Below are positions 8,687 to 17,457 of a stretch of DNA of 64,000 nucleotides, one piece after another. The stretch covers positions 1-64,000 of the forward strand of contig NZ_JAAZWC010000001.1 in NCBI RefSeq assembly GCF_013185195.1, given 5' to 3'. The notes below the pieces were generated by a model. It saw only the letters and a list, made by a program, of their open reading frames with translations, was not told the DNA's origin and made no database searches. Position 1 is the stretch's first letter, and the number at the start of each line of letters is the position of its first letter. The stretch is from Saccharibacillus qingshengii (GTDB lineage Bacteria > Bacillota > Bacilli > Paenibacillales > Paenibacillaceae). The position numbers were made by a program, and so were the translations under genes.

Positions 8687-11600
8687 GATGAAGGTTCCTC
8701 CTGTTCAAAAGAAATGCGGCGCAGGGCCAGCAGTTCGTCGTCCTGCGGATCGAGATCGGTCAGTACATAAAAGTAAGAGCCGGCGAAGCTGCGCGCACCG
8801 CTGCGTCCGTCGAAACGGTCGTCGTAAGCAATACCGGTCAGTTCGTTCAGCAGCACGGCATATTGGCGCAGAGCACCTTCAAGGCCGGGAACGACGATCA
8901 GCCGTTCTTCGCGCTCGGCGGAGAACAGACGCAGTACGCCTTCGAATTCCAGGTCGATATCGTATTTGCCGGTTTTGTATACGATCTGATCTCCGCGGCT
9001 ATCGCGTACTGCGAACCGCCCGTCTTTTAGATCGGCCGAACTGGAGTAGAACGCGCTTTTGCTCAGAACGGCATTTGCGATCGGCAGACCGGTATGCTGT
9101 TCGATGCGGGTCGTATAAGCCATGACCGGCGAACCGGGACGCAGCAGGAAATATTGATGATAAGTCAGACCTTTGAGCAGTTCGTTTTGTTCGATCCGTA
9201 CCGTAACCCGGATGCCCGACCAGAGATTGCCCAGCGTATCCGTTAGTTCCGCAAAGTCCGCTTCAATCCGCTCTTCCTGCACCGAACGCAGCGTGAGCCC
9301 GGACGGCACGGCGCAGATCCCACCGAACCACGGATTCCAGAACGATTTGGGTCCGGCCTGCGGGAATGAAGTGTCCAGCCATTCGCGGCCCTGATACTGA
9401 AGAGAATAGAGAGCCGGTCCAAAAGCCGGAGAAACCCGAAGCGTCAAAAGCCCGTTATCGGCTTCGAATGCGTCCAACCCCTGATCCGTCAGTTTCCGTG
9501 TACGGATAGGCTGCTCGCCGCCTGCGGCGGCGGGGAATACCAGTTGGCGGCGGCTCAGCGAGAATGCGTCCATATCGAAATCGAATGTCACGATATCGGC
9601 TTCCGGCCGCCGGACAAGTTCCATCTTCGCCGAGACTCTGCGCAGTTCGAGCGCAGGATCGGCCTGCAGTTCGTCCGCCGCAATCGATCCGCGTTCGGAA
9701 GACAGCCGCAGTGTGCCGTTCAGATTTATGTCTTTGCGTTCAAGCAGTTCGGCTTCGAAAGCGCTAGGCAGAAACGGATTGCCTGCATGCAGTGAAGCTT
9801 CGAGATGTTCGTTTTTGTAAGAAGGGCGATGAGTCCGATGATCTTCCATGGAGGGAGGCCAAGCCTGGTGCGGAGACAATCCTCCGCTCTCCAGCGCATG
9901 GGCGCGCAGCTCCCGCCAATCGCCGAATGTGCCAATGAACAGACTCAGCGGGGCGGTCGTGAACGAATCGCCCGAATTCAGGGCCCCGAGCGGCTTTTCG
10001 AACGCGTAACGCCAACCGCTGCGAACAGGGCGGAGCGGCTTGGGCCAGACGATTCCGCAGGCCGCAGACGGCCAACGGAAAAACATCCAGTTCTCGGTCA
10101 GCCGTTCCGGCTTCCAATAATCCCTGTTCATCGAATCCGCTCCGGTTCCCAAATCCAGGAAATGTCCGTCATAAGGCAGAACGGCTTCGCGGAACGAGAC
10201 CGGAAGCTGGAGTTTGAGTTTCAGGTCTTCGGGAAGAGGCTCGCCGTCCAGGCGGAGAAGCCGGTGCGACAGCTTCAGGAATCCATCGGAAGCGAGTTCC
10301 GCTACCAGCGTCATCCGAATGCCGGCAGGTTCTTCCCACTCGTAATCCGCTTCGAGTACGAGGCGTTCGCCATGCGTCTTGAAACGGACATCCGAAGGCT
10401 TCTGTTCGATAAAGCGGTCGCTGTACGGAGGACCGAGCTTCGGCAGATCGAACCCAAAAGGCGCTCCCTCCTGCCCGGCGGTTCGCAGACTAAGCTGATT
10501 GTTGGATTTTTGCAAACGAACCGTAACCGGACCGTTACCGATGATCCATTCGCGCGGCGTTTCTCCCTGGAAAAATCCGGTTCGGGCAGGGAAGACCGCT
10601 TCCAATTCGCTTCGGACCTCGAAGGTCTCGCCGCCCGATGTCACGGCAATCCGTACATCCGAAGCCGCGATGCCGGGCCGGCGCACAAGCGCGGCAAGCG
10701 AAGCGGAAGTCCGCCCGCCTGCGGGTAGATGCAGCGCGAGCGTCGAAGGACGAAACGAAACGTCTTCCGATTCCGGCAGCTTCACTTCGATCTCGGCGTC
10801 TTCCGCGAAGCGGCTCTCGAATCCGAGCTGGATTTCGCTCTCGCCGCCCGGATAAGCAAGCGCGGAAGCCGTGACCGCCGTCAGCTTGATCGGGAATACC
10901 GGCGCGATACCGGTCTTGAATACCGCTTTGCGCCCATTGATGGTCAGTTCCGCTTCCACGCCGGGATGTGTTCGCTGCGGACTCGGCTCTTCCGGCATTT
11001 CCTTGAGTTCGAACATGCCTTCGATTTCGCGCACACTGCCCGCTTCCGGCAGAGTCGCCGATGCGTTCAGATCGAACGCTACGCCTTTGCCGTTTCTGCC
11101 CGCGATCTTCACTTCCAGCGGCGCGCCGCTTTTGTTGACAATCCGGTACGTGACCGGATATTTGCGTCCGAACGGCAGACGGTGCCGCCCGATAACGGCT
11201 TCGACGGCGTAGTCGTCCGTTTCGATTCTGCGCAGCCCGCGCCCCGTACGTTCGAACTGCATAGTCAGATTGCGCCCGTCTTTTTCCCAGGTATAGGTGA
11301 AAAAGTCGAACCCGTTCTCGCGTTCGCCGTCGGGATAGACCGACAGATCGCGTCTGCCGTCCGCGTACCAGTCCGCCGTCTCGAAGAACGGCGCGACCGC
11401 TTCCGTATTCAGCACGCTAGGGATAAAGTTCATCAAATGCGTGGTATCGTCGCGTTTTTCCCAGAAAAATCCGCATTTTTTGTACGCGGGAACGGCTTTG
11501 GTATTGCCGGCCCACGTATAGAGATCAAGCCTCGGCCAGCCCATTTCGATCGTGCGCCGCACGGCATTGAGTACCAGCGCCTTGCCGACTTTTTGTCCGT

Positions 11601-11880
11601 GGTAATCGGGACGCACATTCAGGAGCGGGATATACAAGGCTCCTTCGTCTTCCTGATAATAGGAAAAGCTGCAGAAGCCGACGACGGTCTCGCCGTCGAG
11701 CGCGAGGAAGGTCTGCAGGTCGGTGCTGCGTTCCTGTTTCTCCCGCGTTTCTTCTTCCGTATGTACGTAGCTGTCCCCGCCCCAGCTCTCGCTGCTGCGA
11801 TTCCACATCTCCGCCAGCGATGCCGCGTGCTTGGGTTCGTATTCGACGATCCGGATCGTTCCTGTTTCCGCAAAGCTCAT
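8683..11880 (-). CDS. GNAT acetyltransferase fused to a long beta-rich region
   Basis: A 1065-aa protein with no signal peptide. Residues about 8-155 form a GNAT domain: the acetyl-CoA loop PDYHGQKVGK is at 91-100 and GNTKAVPAYKKCGFFWEK is the typical C-terminal strand. The remaining 900 residues are beta-rich and predicted to be a series of immunoglobulin-like and mutarotase/supersandwich-like modules (for example FWNPWFGGI and LLRPGSPVMAYTTRI), reminiscent of carbohydrate-active enzymes, but I see no established catalytic motif there. Start 11880 follows AAGGAGG by six bases. It is coupled to the amidohydrolase by a 4-base overlap. Family assignment of the N-terminus is firm; what the long part binds is unknown. 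Confidence 0.8.
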   Translation of the reverse strand: MSFAETGTIRIVEYEPKHAASLAEMWNRSSESWGGDSYVHTEEETREKQERSTDLQTFLALDGETVVGFCSFSYYQEDEGALYIPLLNVRPDYHGQKVGKALVLNAVRRTIEMGWPRLDLYTWAGNTKAVPAYKKCGFFWEKRDDTTHLMNFIPSVLNTEAVAPFFETADWYADGRRDLSVYPDGERENGFDFFTYTWEKDGRNLTMQFERTGRGLRRIETDDYAVEAVIGRHRLPFGRKYPVTYRIVNKSGAPLEVKIAGRNGKGVAFDLNASATLPEAGSVREIEGMFELKEMPEEPSPQRTHPGVEAELTINGRKAVFKTGIAPVFPIKLTAVTASALAYPGGESEIQLGFESRFAEDAEIEVKLPESEDVSFRPSTLALHLPAGGRTSASLAALVRRPGIAASDVRIAVTSGGETFEVRSELEAVFPARTGFFQGETPREWIIGNGPVTVRLQKSNNQLSLRTAGQEGAPFGFDLPKLGPPYSDRFIEQKPSDVRFKTHGERLVLEADYEWEEPAGIRMTLVAELASDGFLKLSHRLLRLDGEPLPEDLKLKLQLPVSFREAVLPYDGHFLDLGTGADSMNRDYWKPERLTENWMFFRWPSAACGIVWPKPLRPVRSGWRYAFEKPLGALNSGDSFTTAPLSLFIGTFGDWRELRAHALESGGLSPHQAWPPSMEDHRTHRPSYKNEHLEASLHAGNPFLPSAFEAELLERKDINLNGTLRLSSERGSIAADELQADPALELRRVSAKMELVRRPEADIVTFDFDMDAFSLSRRQLVFPAAAGGEQPIRTRKLTDQGLDAFEADNGLLTLRVSPAFGPALYSLQYQGREWLDTSFPQAGPKSFWNPWFGGICAVPSGLTLRSVQEERIEADFAELTDTLGNLWSGIRVTVRIEQNELLKGLTYHQYFLLRPGSPVMAYTTRIEQHTGLPIANAVLSKSAFYSSSADLKDGRFAVRDSRGDQIVYKTGKYDIDLEFEGVLRLFSAEREERLIVVPGLEGALRQYAVLLNELTGIAYDDRFDGRSGARSFAGSYFYVLTDLDPQDDELLALRRISFEQEEPSS

Positions 11881-12066
11881 GTTCGGCCTCCTTGCCTGAC
11901 TCCGATTGGATTTATTATACCCTGTTAGTATAAGCGGAAACTGGCTGCGATTCCAGAAAAGCCCGGTTTGAGGGCGTTTACGCTTGCGCGTCTCCGGGTA
12001 TGAGACATTAGGAAAGACTATCCCAGACGTCTAGACCCCAAATCTTATTCGAAAGGACGGAGGCCA

Positions 12067-13347
12067 ATGGAATATCGCAGCAGTGGGCCCGAAGGAAGCC
12101 CTCCGCGCCGCTCAAAAGGAAGCCGATGGGGCTATTTCCTGTCCAGCCTGATCGGATTGATTGTCGGAGCGCTGCTCGTGGCGCTGATTCTGCCCCGTAC
12201 CGGGCTGATGGACAGCGGATCGTCCGCGAACACGGAAGCACAGCCGGCCGCAGAGCAGCAAACGTCGGCGCAGCCGATGTCCAGCCCGGTGGATACGCCG
12301 GAAGAGGAGGAAGCGCAGCCCGCTTCTCTGACTCTGGCCGAAGGCACGGATGTGCCGGGCGTCGTGGAGCGTATCGGAGGCGCTATTGTAGGGATCACCA
12401 ACATCCAGAGCCGCGGCGGCGGTGGCGGGATGTTCGGGATGCAGGAAGACGCAGCCGGGGTACCGGTCGGCACCGGTTCGGGCGTTATTTACAAGAAAGA
12501 AGGCGACCTGGCGTATATCGTGACGAACAATCACGTGGTTGCCGGTTCCAACCAGCTTGAAGTCACGCTGGCGGACGGAACGGATGTTGAAGGGACGCTT
12601 GTCGGCACCGACGTCTGGACCGATCTGGCCGTCGTGACCATGGATGCTTCGGCGGCGGATACCCTTGTCGAATTCGGGGATTCCTCGGCGCTGAGAGCCG
12701 GTCAGCCGGTCATCGCGATCGGCAATCCGCTGGGACTGGAATTTGCCGGTTCGGTGACGACGGGAGTCGTATCCGGGCTTGAGCGCGTAGTGCCTGTCGA
12801 TGTGAACGAAGACGGACAGCCGGATTTCCAATCCGAAGCGATCCAGACGGATGCCGCGATCAATCCGGGCAACAGCGGGGGCGCACTGCTTGATGCTTCC
12901 GGCAAACTGATCGGGATCAACTCGGCCAAGATCAGCGTAGAGACCGTGGAAGGGATTGGCCTGGCCATTCCGATCGATATCGCCGTGCCGATCATCGAGC
13001 AGCTCGAAGCAAACGGCGAAGTGCAGCGGCCGACGATGGGCGTGACCACGGTCGATCTGGCTTCGATCCCGTCCGCCTATTATCAATCGGACCTGAACCT
13101 GCCGGCGGATGTAACGGCCGGGGCCGTGGTGCAGCGCGTACTGCCCAACTCGGCGGCTTCGCAGGCGGGACTTCGCCAGCTTGACGTGATCACGAAGGTC
13201 GACGGGCAGAATATCCGAAGCTCCGGCGATCTCCGGCAGCATCTCTTTACGCAGAAGAAAGTCGGGGACCAGATGGAAGTGACCTTCTACCGCGGAGGAC
13301 AGCAGCAGCAGGTGACGCTGTCGCTGACGGATAATCTGCAAATCTGA
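12067..13347 (+). CDS. HtrA/DegP-like serine protease with PDZ domain
   Basis: Membrane-anchored trypsin-like quality-control protease, 426 aa. It has a cytoplasmic N-terminus, one membrane segment at about 22-43, a Ser/Pro/Gln-rich linker to about residue 90, then the S1C protease domain. The catalytic triad is H156 (TNNHVV), D186 (TDLAVV) and S270 (NPGNSGGA). A PDZ domain follows from about residue 325 (GAVVQRVLPNSAASQAGL). Members degrade or refold misfolded exported proteins at the outer face of the membrane. The ribosome site AAAGGACGGAGG lies just before the ATG. It is a single gene ending at a hairpin interrupted by repeat element B. Which paralogue (HtrA, HtrB, HtrC type) it is cannot be decided here. 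Confidence 0.94.
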   Translation: MEYRSSGPEGSPPRRSKGSRWGYFLSSLIGLIVGALLVALILPRTGLMDSGSSANTEAQPAAEQQTSAQPMSSPVDTPEEEEAQPASLTLAEGTDVPGVVERIGGAIVGITNIQSRGGGGGMFGMQEDAAGVPVGTGSGVIYKKEGDLAYIVTNNHVVAGSNQLEVTLADGTDVEGTLVGTDVWTDLAVVTMDASAADTLVEFGDSSALRAGQPVIAIGNPLGLEFAGSVTTGVVSGLERVVPVDVNEDGQPDFQSEAIQTDAAINPGNSGGALLDASGKLIGINSAKISVETVEGIGLAIPIDIAVPIIEQLEANGEVQRPTMGVTTVDLASIPSAYYQSDLNLPADVTAGAVVQRVLPNSAASQAGLRQLDVITKVDGQNIRSSGDLRQHLFTQKKVGDQMEVTFYRGGQQQQVTLSLTDNLQI

Positions 13348-13391
13348 CCTTATCCCGGCAGGGTTTGCGCATCATTTAAAATCGTCCGGAA

Positions 13392-13415
13392 GAAGCCGCG
13401 TACCTACGCGGCTTC
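13392..13415 (+). terminator. Terminator hairpin, left copy beside element B
   Basis: A perfect palindromic hairpin, stem GAAGCCGCGTA / TACGCGGCTTC with a 2-base centre, after the htrA-like gene. It lacks a T-run because repeat element B begins five bases later. An identical 24-bp copy with a T-rich tail lies at 13695-13718. Confidence 0.75.
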
Positions 13416-13419
13416 AAAG

Positions 13420-13690
13420 TGTCGAGAAAGTTGTATTCCAAACAAAGTGAGGAGGCGGAGGGAGAAGTTCAGTGAAGGAACGATAGTGTTCGCCTTTGTG
13501 GTGCAAGTTCATCCAAAATCAGGATATGAACTTGCACCGTTAATCGGGAAAATTCCGCTAAAATCCAATCCTTTTTCCCGATTTCAACACGCGACCTAAA
13601 GCCTTTCGGAGAAAGGCACATCGGAAGCATACGCTAACGAATTTCTCCCGCAGCCGACGAGCTTACTAAACGAATAGGACTTTCTCGACA
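13420..13690 (-). mobile_element. Terminator-associated repeat element, copy B (inverted, enlarged)
   Basis: The same family as copies A and C but in reverse orientation, 271 bp long. The ends are TGTCGAGAAAG at 13420-13430 and GACTTTCTCGACA at 13678-13690. Compared with the 192-bp copies it has two extra pieces. One, about 13582-13640, contains a GCCTTTC/GAAAGGC hairpin. The other, about 13496-13542, contains a 13-bp stem GGTGCAAGTTCAT / ATGAACTTGCACC. No reading frame of note. It is flanked by two identical 24-bp terminator hairpins. Confidence 0.72.
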
Positions 13691-13694
13691 GCCT

Positions 13695-13737
13695 GAAGCC
13701 GCGTACCTACGCGGCTTCTTCTTCTTTTTCACCAAAA
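13695..13737 (+). terminator. Terminator hairpin, right copy beside element B
   Basis: Identical to the 24-bp hairpin at 13392-13415 but followed by a T-rich tail (TTCTTCTTTTTC), so this copy is the functional-looking terminator for the htrA-like gene. Confidence 0.8.
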
Positions 13738-13832
13738 GAAAGCGTTTACTATATCCGTGGAGAGGAGTAAAATCAAGGTATACCCCGCCAAGGGCTGTCT
13801 GTTCATCCTCATACGGAAAGAGGGAGAATCCA

Positions 13833-14312
13833 ATGAAAGTACGGGATTTTATGATCAAGGATGTGCACACCGTCGATCAGGATTTGCCGGTGTCCGACAT
13901 TTTGCAGCTGTTCGTCTCGAAACGGATCAATGGAGCTCCGGTTGTCGATGCGGAAGGCCGTTTGACCGGAATGGTCAGCGACGGCGACATTTTGCGCTAC
14001 ATCAACCCGAGCCGGCAGACCGTCTACGATATGTTCAGTTATGTTTTCGTGAATCAGCCGGAAGAGCTGGCCGAAGCGCTGTCCTACAAGGCAGGTACGC
14101 CGGCACGCAAAATTATGAAAAAAAACGCGCAGTTCGTTTCGCCGGATCAGGATCTGGAAGAAGCTTTGGGCATTCTCGCCAGACATCATTTCAAGAAGCT
14201 TCCTGTCGTCAATGACAAGAAGCAGGTCGTCGGCGTGATCAGCCGCGGCGATCTGCTCAAGCAAATCGCGATTCGCCTGAACGAACTGAATACGAATCCG
14301 GTAGGCAGCTGA
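13833..14312 (+). CDS. CBS-pair domain protein
   Basis: A 159-aa cytoplasmic protein made of two CBS motifs: residues about 7-60 (VRDFMIKDVHTVDQDLPVSD then NGAPVVDAEGRLTGMVSDGDIL) and about 93-150 (ARKIMKKNAQFVSPDQDL then KKLPVVNDKKQVVGVISRGD). Stand-alone CBS pairs usually bind adenine nucleotides and sense energy or ionic state; no ligand can be assigned here. The start follows GGGAGA by six bases. It is monocistronic, with a strong terminator after it. Confidence 0.92.
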   Translation: MKVRDFMIKDVHTVDQDLPVSDILQLFVSKRINGAPVVDAEGRLTGMVSDGDILRYINPSRQTVYDMFSYVFVNQPEELAEALSYKAGTPARKIMKKNAQFVSPDQDLEEALGILARHHFKKLPVVNDKKQVVGVISRGDLLKQIAIRLNELNTNPVGS

Positions 14313-14356
14313 GCCCCGTCTGTGCGCACTTCGGCTCCATACCGCGCAGTCCGCAG

Positions 14357-14404
14357 GGCCCGCACGATTCTTCGTTTCGACCGAAGAAATCGTGCGGGTC
14401 TTTT
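14357..14404 (+). terminator. Terminator after CBS gene
   Basis: CCCGCACGATT / AATCGTGCGGG with an inner CTTCG/CGAAG stem, followed by TCTTTT. The remaining 210 bp up to the EAL gene hold two TTGAC hexamers (14501 and 14523) but no well-spaced -10, and no gene. Confidence 0.85.
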
Positions 14405-14618
14405 GTATGGGCCAAGAGAAGCCCGGTGCGGGCAAATACGCGAAGAAATCCCGGGAATCGATTATGCCTGCAGGGTCGCTGGACCCGGAGAATCGTTTCG
14501 TTGACACAGGTTTTACATTCCGTTGACGCTTGCTTGGTATCCGGGTGTTACGATAGACGCATAGAGATGTCCGAAGCCCGTTTTAATCTCGATTCTACGC
14601 ATATTAAGGTGAGTGAAC

Positions 14619-15548
14619 ATGAAATTCCCGCTTTTTGCATCCGGTCCGATCTCGGCCTGGCACGATTTGTTGGACACGGTCCGGTTTTCGGCGCGGATCT
14701 ACAGTCAATCCAGAGAACTGCACCGGATCGTCCAAGGGCGCAGGCTGTCTACCTTTTTTCAACCGATCCTGAATCTGCAGGATGGCAGCTGTCTCGGCTA
14801 CGAGGTGCTCAATCGTCCGCCGCTCTCGAAGTCGTTCCCCGACACCTAAACGTTCTATGACTATATCGGCCGAAGCAGCCGCGTGTTCGAATTCGAACGC
14901 TACTGCCGGGAAACGTCGCTGGAGCGGTTCGAGGCGGCGCACCAAAGCTTGTCGACACCGGATGAACAGTCGGGAGAAGTCGTATTCATCAATGTGCATC
15001 CCCTGATTCTGACGGACGCGGCTTATTGCAGCGGAGAAACGGCCCGTCTGCTCGAACGGCTCGGACTTCCGCCGGAGCGGATCGTGTTCGAACTGACGGA
15101 GAAGCAGTCCGTCGGCGACCATGCCGAATTTGAACGGGTACTATCGCATTATCGCTCGCAGGGCTTTCGGATCGCTGTGGACGACGCGGGTTCCGGCTAC
15201 AGCAGTCTGCAGACGATTGTCAGTTTGAAGCCCGAATTTATCAAACTCGACAAGTCGCTTATCCGCGATCTGCATCGGCACCCGGACCGTCAGCGAATGG
15301 TGAAGCTGCTGCAGGAGTTCGCGCAGGGCTCGGGTACTTCGATTATTGCCGAAGGCATTGAGACCTGTGCGGAAGCCGAGTTCCTCAGACAGGAAGGCAT
15401 TCAATTCGGACAGGGCTATGCGCTCGGACGACCGGATCTCAAGCTCCAACCGGGCCGTTTTCCTGTCGAAGAGACGTTCCTGCCTACACCTGCGGTCAAG
15501 AATCCGGTACCGGCCGCCGAGATCAAACCCCCGGGCCGCTTTGCTTGA
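14619..15548 (+). pseudogene. EAL-domain phosphodiesterase gene with an in-frame stop
   Basis: Reads as one 309-codon EAL domain except for a TAA at 14847-14849 (codon 77). The frame is identical on both sides of it. All the hallmarks of a c-di-GMP phosphodiesterase are present: FQPILNL, YEVLNRP (the EAL position reads EVL), FINVHP, FELTEKQ, VDDAGSGYSSL, IKLDKS and AEGIET. The stop follows FPDT and precedes TFYDYIG; a single G-to-T change from GAA would explain it. The ribosome site AAGGTGAGTG precedes ATG 14619. A GTG at 14883 could restart but has no ribosome site and would drop the first catalytic Glu. It is either a recent nonsense mutation, a sequence error or read-through. The next gene encodes the matching GGDEF half. 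Confidence 0.82.
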
Positions 15549-15587
15549 AGCGGAGGTAGGATCTTGGCATGAGCGAGAAAGGAGACG

Positions 15588-16559
15588 ATGGGGTTGCTTA
15601 CAAAAATCGGAGAGATCGCGGAAGCGATTCCGGTCGTCGAAGCCCGTACGAAGTGCGAAGCGGTAGACGAACTGTTCAAACGAAATCCCAAGCTTGAAGG
15701 ACTGGCGATCGCCTGCGAGGACGGCACGAACGCCTTGATGATGCGGGTCCAGTTCTATCAGCAGATCGGCACCCGCTACGGGTACACCCTGTTCATGAAC
15801 CGTCCGGTCGGGGTACTGTCCAATTCCCGTCCGCTTCTGGTCGATGAGAGCGAATTGATTACGGATGTCAGTATCCGGGCCATGAACCGTCCGGAAGAAG
15901 AACTGTACGACCTGGTCCTGGTCAGCGGCGGAGGCAGTCTGCGCGGAGCGGTCAGCGTACGTCTGCTGCTGCTGTCGGTCGCGGATGTGCGCACGCAGAT
16001 CGCGACCTTCATGAATCCGCTCACGGGACTGCCCGGCAACCGGATTATCGAAGACCGGCTCCAGCAGACGCTGGGACTGGAAACTTTCAGTGTGCTGTAT
16101 ATCGATCTGGATCAATTCAAATCCTACAATGACGGGTACGGCTTCAAGCAGGGCGATCTGCTGCTGCAGGCGACGGCCAATCTGCTCAGCGAAGTCTTCG
16201 CGCAGCCGGACAGCTTTTTTGGACATATCGGCGGAGACGACTACATCGCCATCTTGCACCATCACGAGTACGAGGAGACCTGCAGCCGCGCGATCGACGA
16301 ATTCGAGCTGCTGAAACGGAACTTCTACCGGAGCGAGGATCTGCTGCGCGGATCGGTCACGGGAGAAAACCGCTTCGGCAGCCGGGGATTGATTCCGCTC
16401 GTCTCGCTGTCGATTGCCGTAGTGACGAACCGCAGCCGCGCGTACGACAATATCGAAGAGATCGTGGAAGAGTCGGCCCGGATCAAGAAACGCTGCAAAT
16501 CCGTTCAGGGAAGTATCGTTTTCGCGGACGGACAGACGGCAGCAAGTTCCGGATTCTGA
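15588..16559 (+). CDS. CBS-like plus degenerate GGDEF-domain protein
   Basis: A 323-aa protein with a CBS-like N-terminal half (about 15-130) and a GGDEF-type half (about 150-310). The diguanylate-cyclase signature positions are FMNPLTGLPGNR and DLDQFKSYND, but the active-site loop reads GGDDY instead of GGDEF/GGEEF, so catalysis is doubtful and a GTP-sensing or structural role is possible. An EAL-CBS-GGDEF order is known in single proteins; here it is split between this gene and the broken EAL gene 39 bp upstream, in the same frame. AAAGGAGACG precedes the ATG. It is followed by a terminator. Confidence 0.85.
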   Translation: MGLLTKIGEIAEAIPVVEARTKCEAVDELFKRNPKLEGLAIACEDGTNALMMRVQFYQQIGTRYGYTLFMNRPVGVLSNSRPLLVDESELITDVSIRAMNRPEEELYDLVLVSGGGSLRGAVSVRLLLLSVADVRTQIATFMNPLTGLPGNRIIEDRLQQTLGLETFSVLYIDLDQFKSYNDGYGFKQGDLLLQATANLLSEVFAQPDSFFGHIGGDDYIAILHHHEYEETCSRAIDEFELLKRNFYRSEDLLRGSVTGENRFGSRGLIPLVSLSIAVVTNRSRAYDNIEEIVEESARIKKRCKSVQGSIVFADGQTAASSGF

Positions 16560-16597
16560 GCGTACGCCGGACCCGCCCGATTCTTGCATGAGCGAAC

Positions 16598-16629
16598 AAG
16601 CCGCCTCTTTTGAGGAGTGGCTTTTTTTT
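16598..16629 (+). terminator. Terminator after GGDEF gene
   Basis: AAGCC and GGCTT with an inner CTC/GAG stem and a TTTT loop, followed by eight T residues. Confidence 0.75.
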
Positions 16630-16752
16630 GAATTTTCGGCAAAAAGAGACGTTTCTTTCGAATTTCTTTCGTTTTCTCCCGGCAAGTCATAAGGAAACGT
16701 TTGGTACGATTGGAGCGTCGATAAGAAAAAGGAACAAAAGAAAGGAGACATC

Positions 16753-17457
16753 ATGGCGTATCGGATACTCGTAGTGGAAGACGACAAAGAAATTCTGGAG
16801 GGGGTATCCATTTATTTAAGGAATCAGGGCTATGAAGTTCTGCAGGCCGCCGACGGTCTGGAAGGATTGGCCCGGCTCGAGGACGCGGACGAGGTTCATC
16901 TGGCGGTCGTGGACGTCATGATGCCGCGCATGGACGGGATCGCGATGACGATGAAGCTGCGCGAGAAATACGATTTCCCGGTTATTTTTCTCAGTGCCAA
17001 ATCGGAAGAAATCGACAAAATCGCCGGGCTCCATATCGGAGGAGACGATTACGTCGCCAAGCCTTTCGCTCCGATGGAGCTAATGGCCCGGATCCATTCG
17101 CAGCTGCGCCGGTATGCGCGGTATTTGTCCGTGCTGTCGACCGGAGCGGGAAAAAGCACCCGGCACGCGGTGGGAGGACTGGAACTGGACGAAGAAGCGG
17201 TGGATGTGTGCGTGGACGGTATTCCCGTTCGTCTGACGCCGCTCGAATTCAAGATTCTGGCGCTGCTGATCCGGCATCCGGGGCGCGTGTTTCCGGCGGA
17301 CGAAATCTATGAACGGATCTGGAACGACCGCGCCGTCTCCACAGAGACGATTATGGTCCACATCCGCAATATCCGGGAGAAGATCGAGATCAATCCCAAG
17401 CATCCGAAGTATCTGAAAGTCGTATGGGGGGTTGGCTATAAAATTGAGAAACAATAA
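16753..17457 (+). CDS. OmpR/PhoB-family response regulator
   Basis: A 234-aa DNA-binding response regulator. The receiver domain (about 1-120) has the acidic pair EDD near the start, the phospho-acceptor Asp in VVDVMMPRMDG, LSAKSEE, and the conserved Lys in AKPF. The winged-helix output domain (about 140-232) ends in TIMVHIRNIREKIE and WGVGYKIE. The ribosome site AAAGGAGACATC precedes the ATG. Its last codons overlap the start of the downstream histidine kinase, so the pair is co-translated. Its regulon is unknown; upstream DNA has two direct TTTCTTTCG repeats (about 16651-16675) that might bind a regulator. Confidence 0.95.
   Translation: MAYRILVVEDDKEILEGVSIYLRNQGYEVLQAADGLEGLARLEDADEVHLAVVDVMMPRMDGIAMTMKLREKYDFPVIFLSAKSEEIDKIAGLHIGGDDYVAKPFAPMELMARIHSQLRRYARYLSVLSTGAGKSTRHAVGGLELDEEAVDVCVDGIPVRLTPLEFKILALLIRHPGRVFPADEIYERIWNDRAVSTETIMVHIRNIREKIEINPKHPKYLKVVWGVGYKIEKQ

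Noticed and set aside
15588-16559. Active diguanylate cyclase
   Set aside because: The loop reads GGDDY, so catalytic activity is not claimed; it is listed as degenerate.
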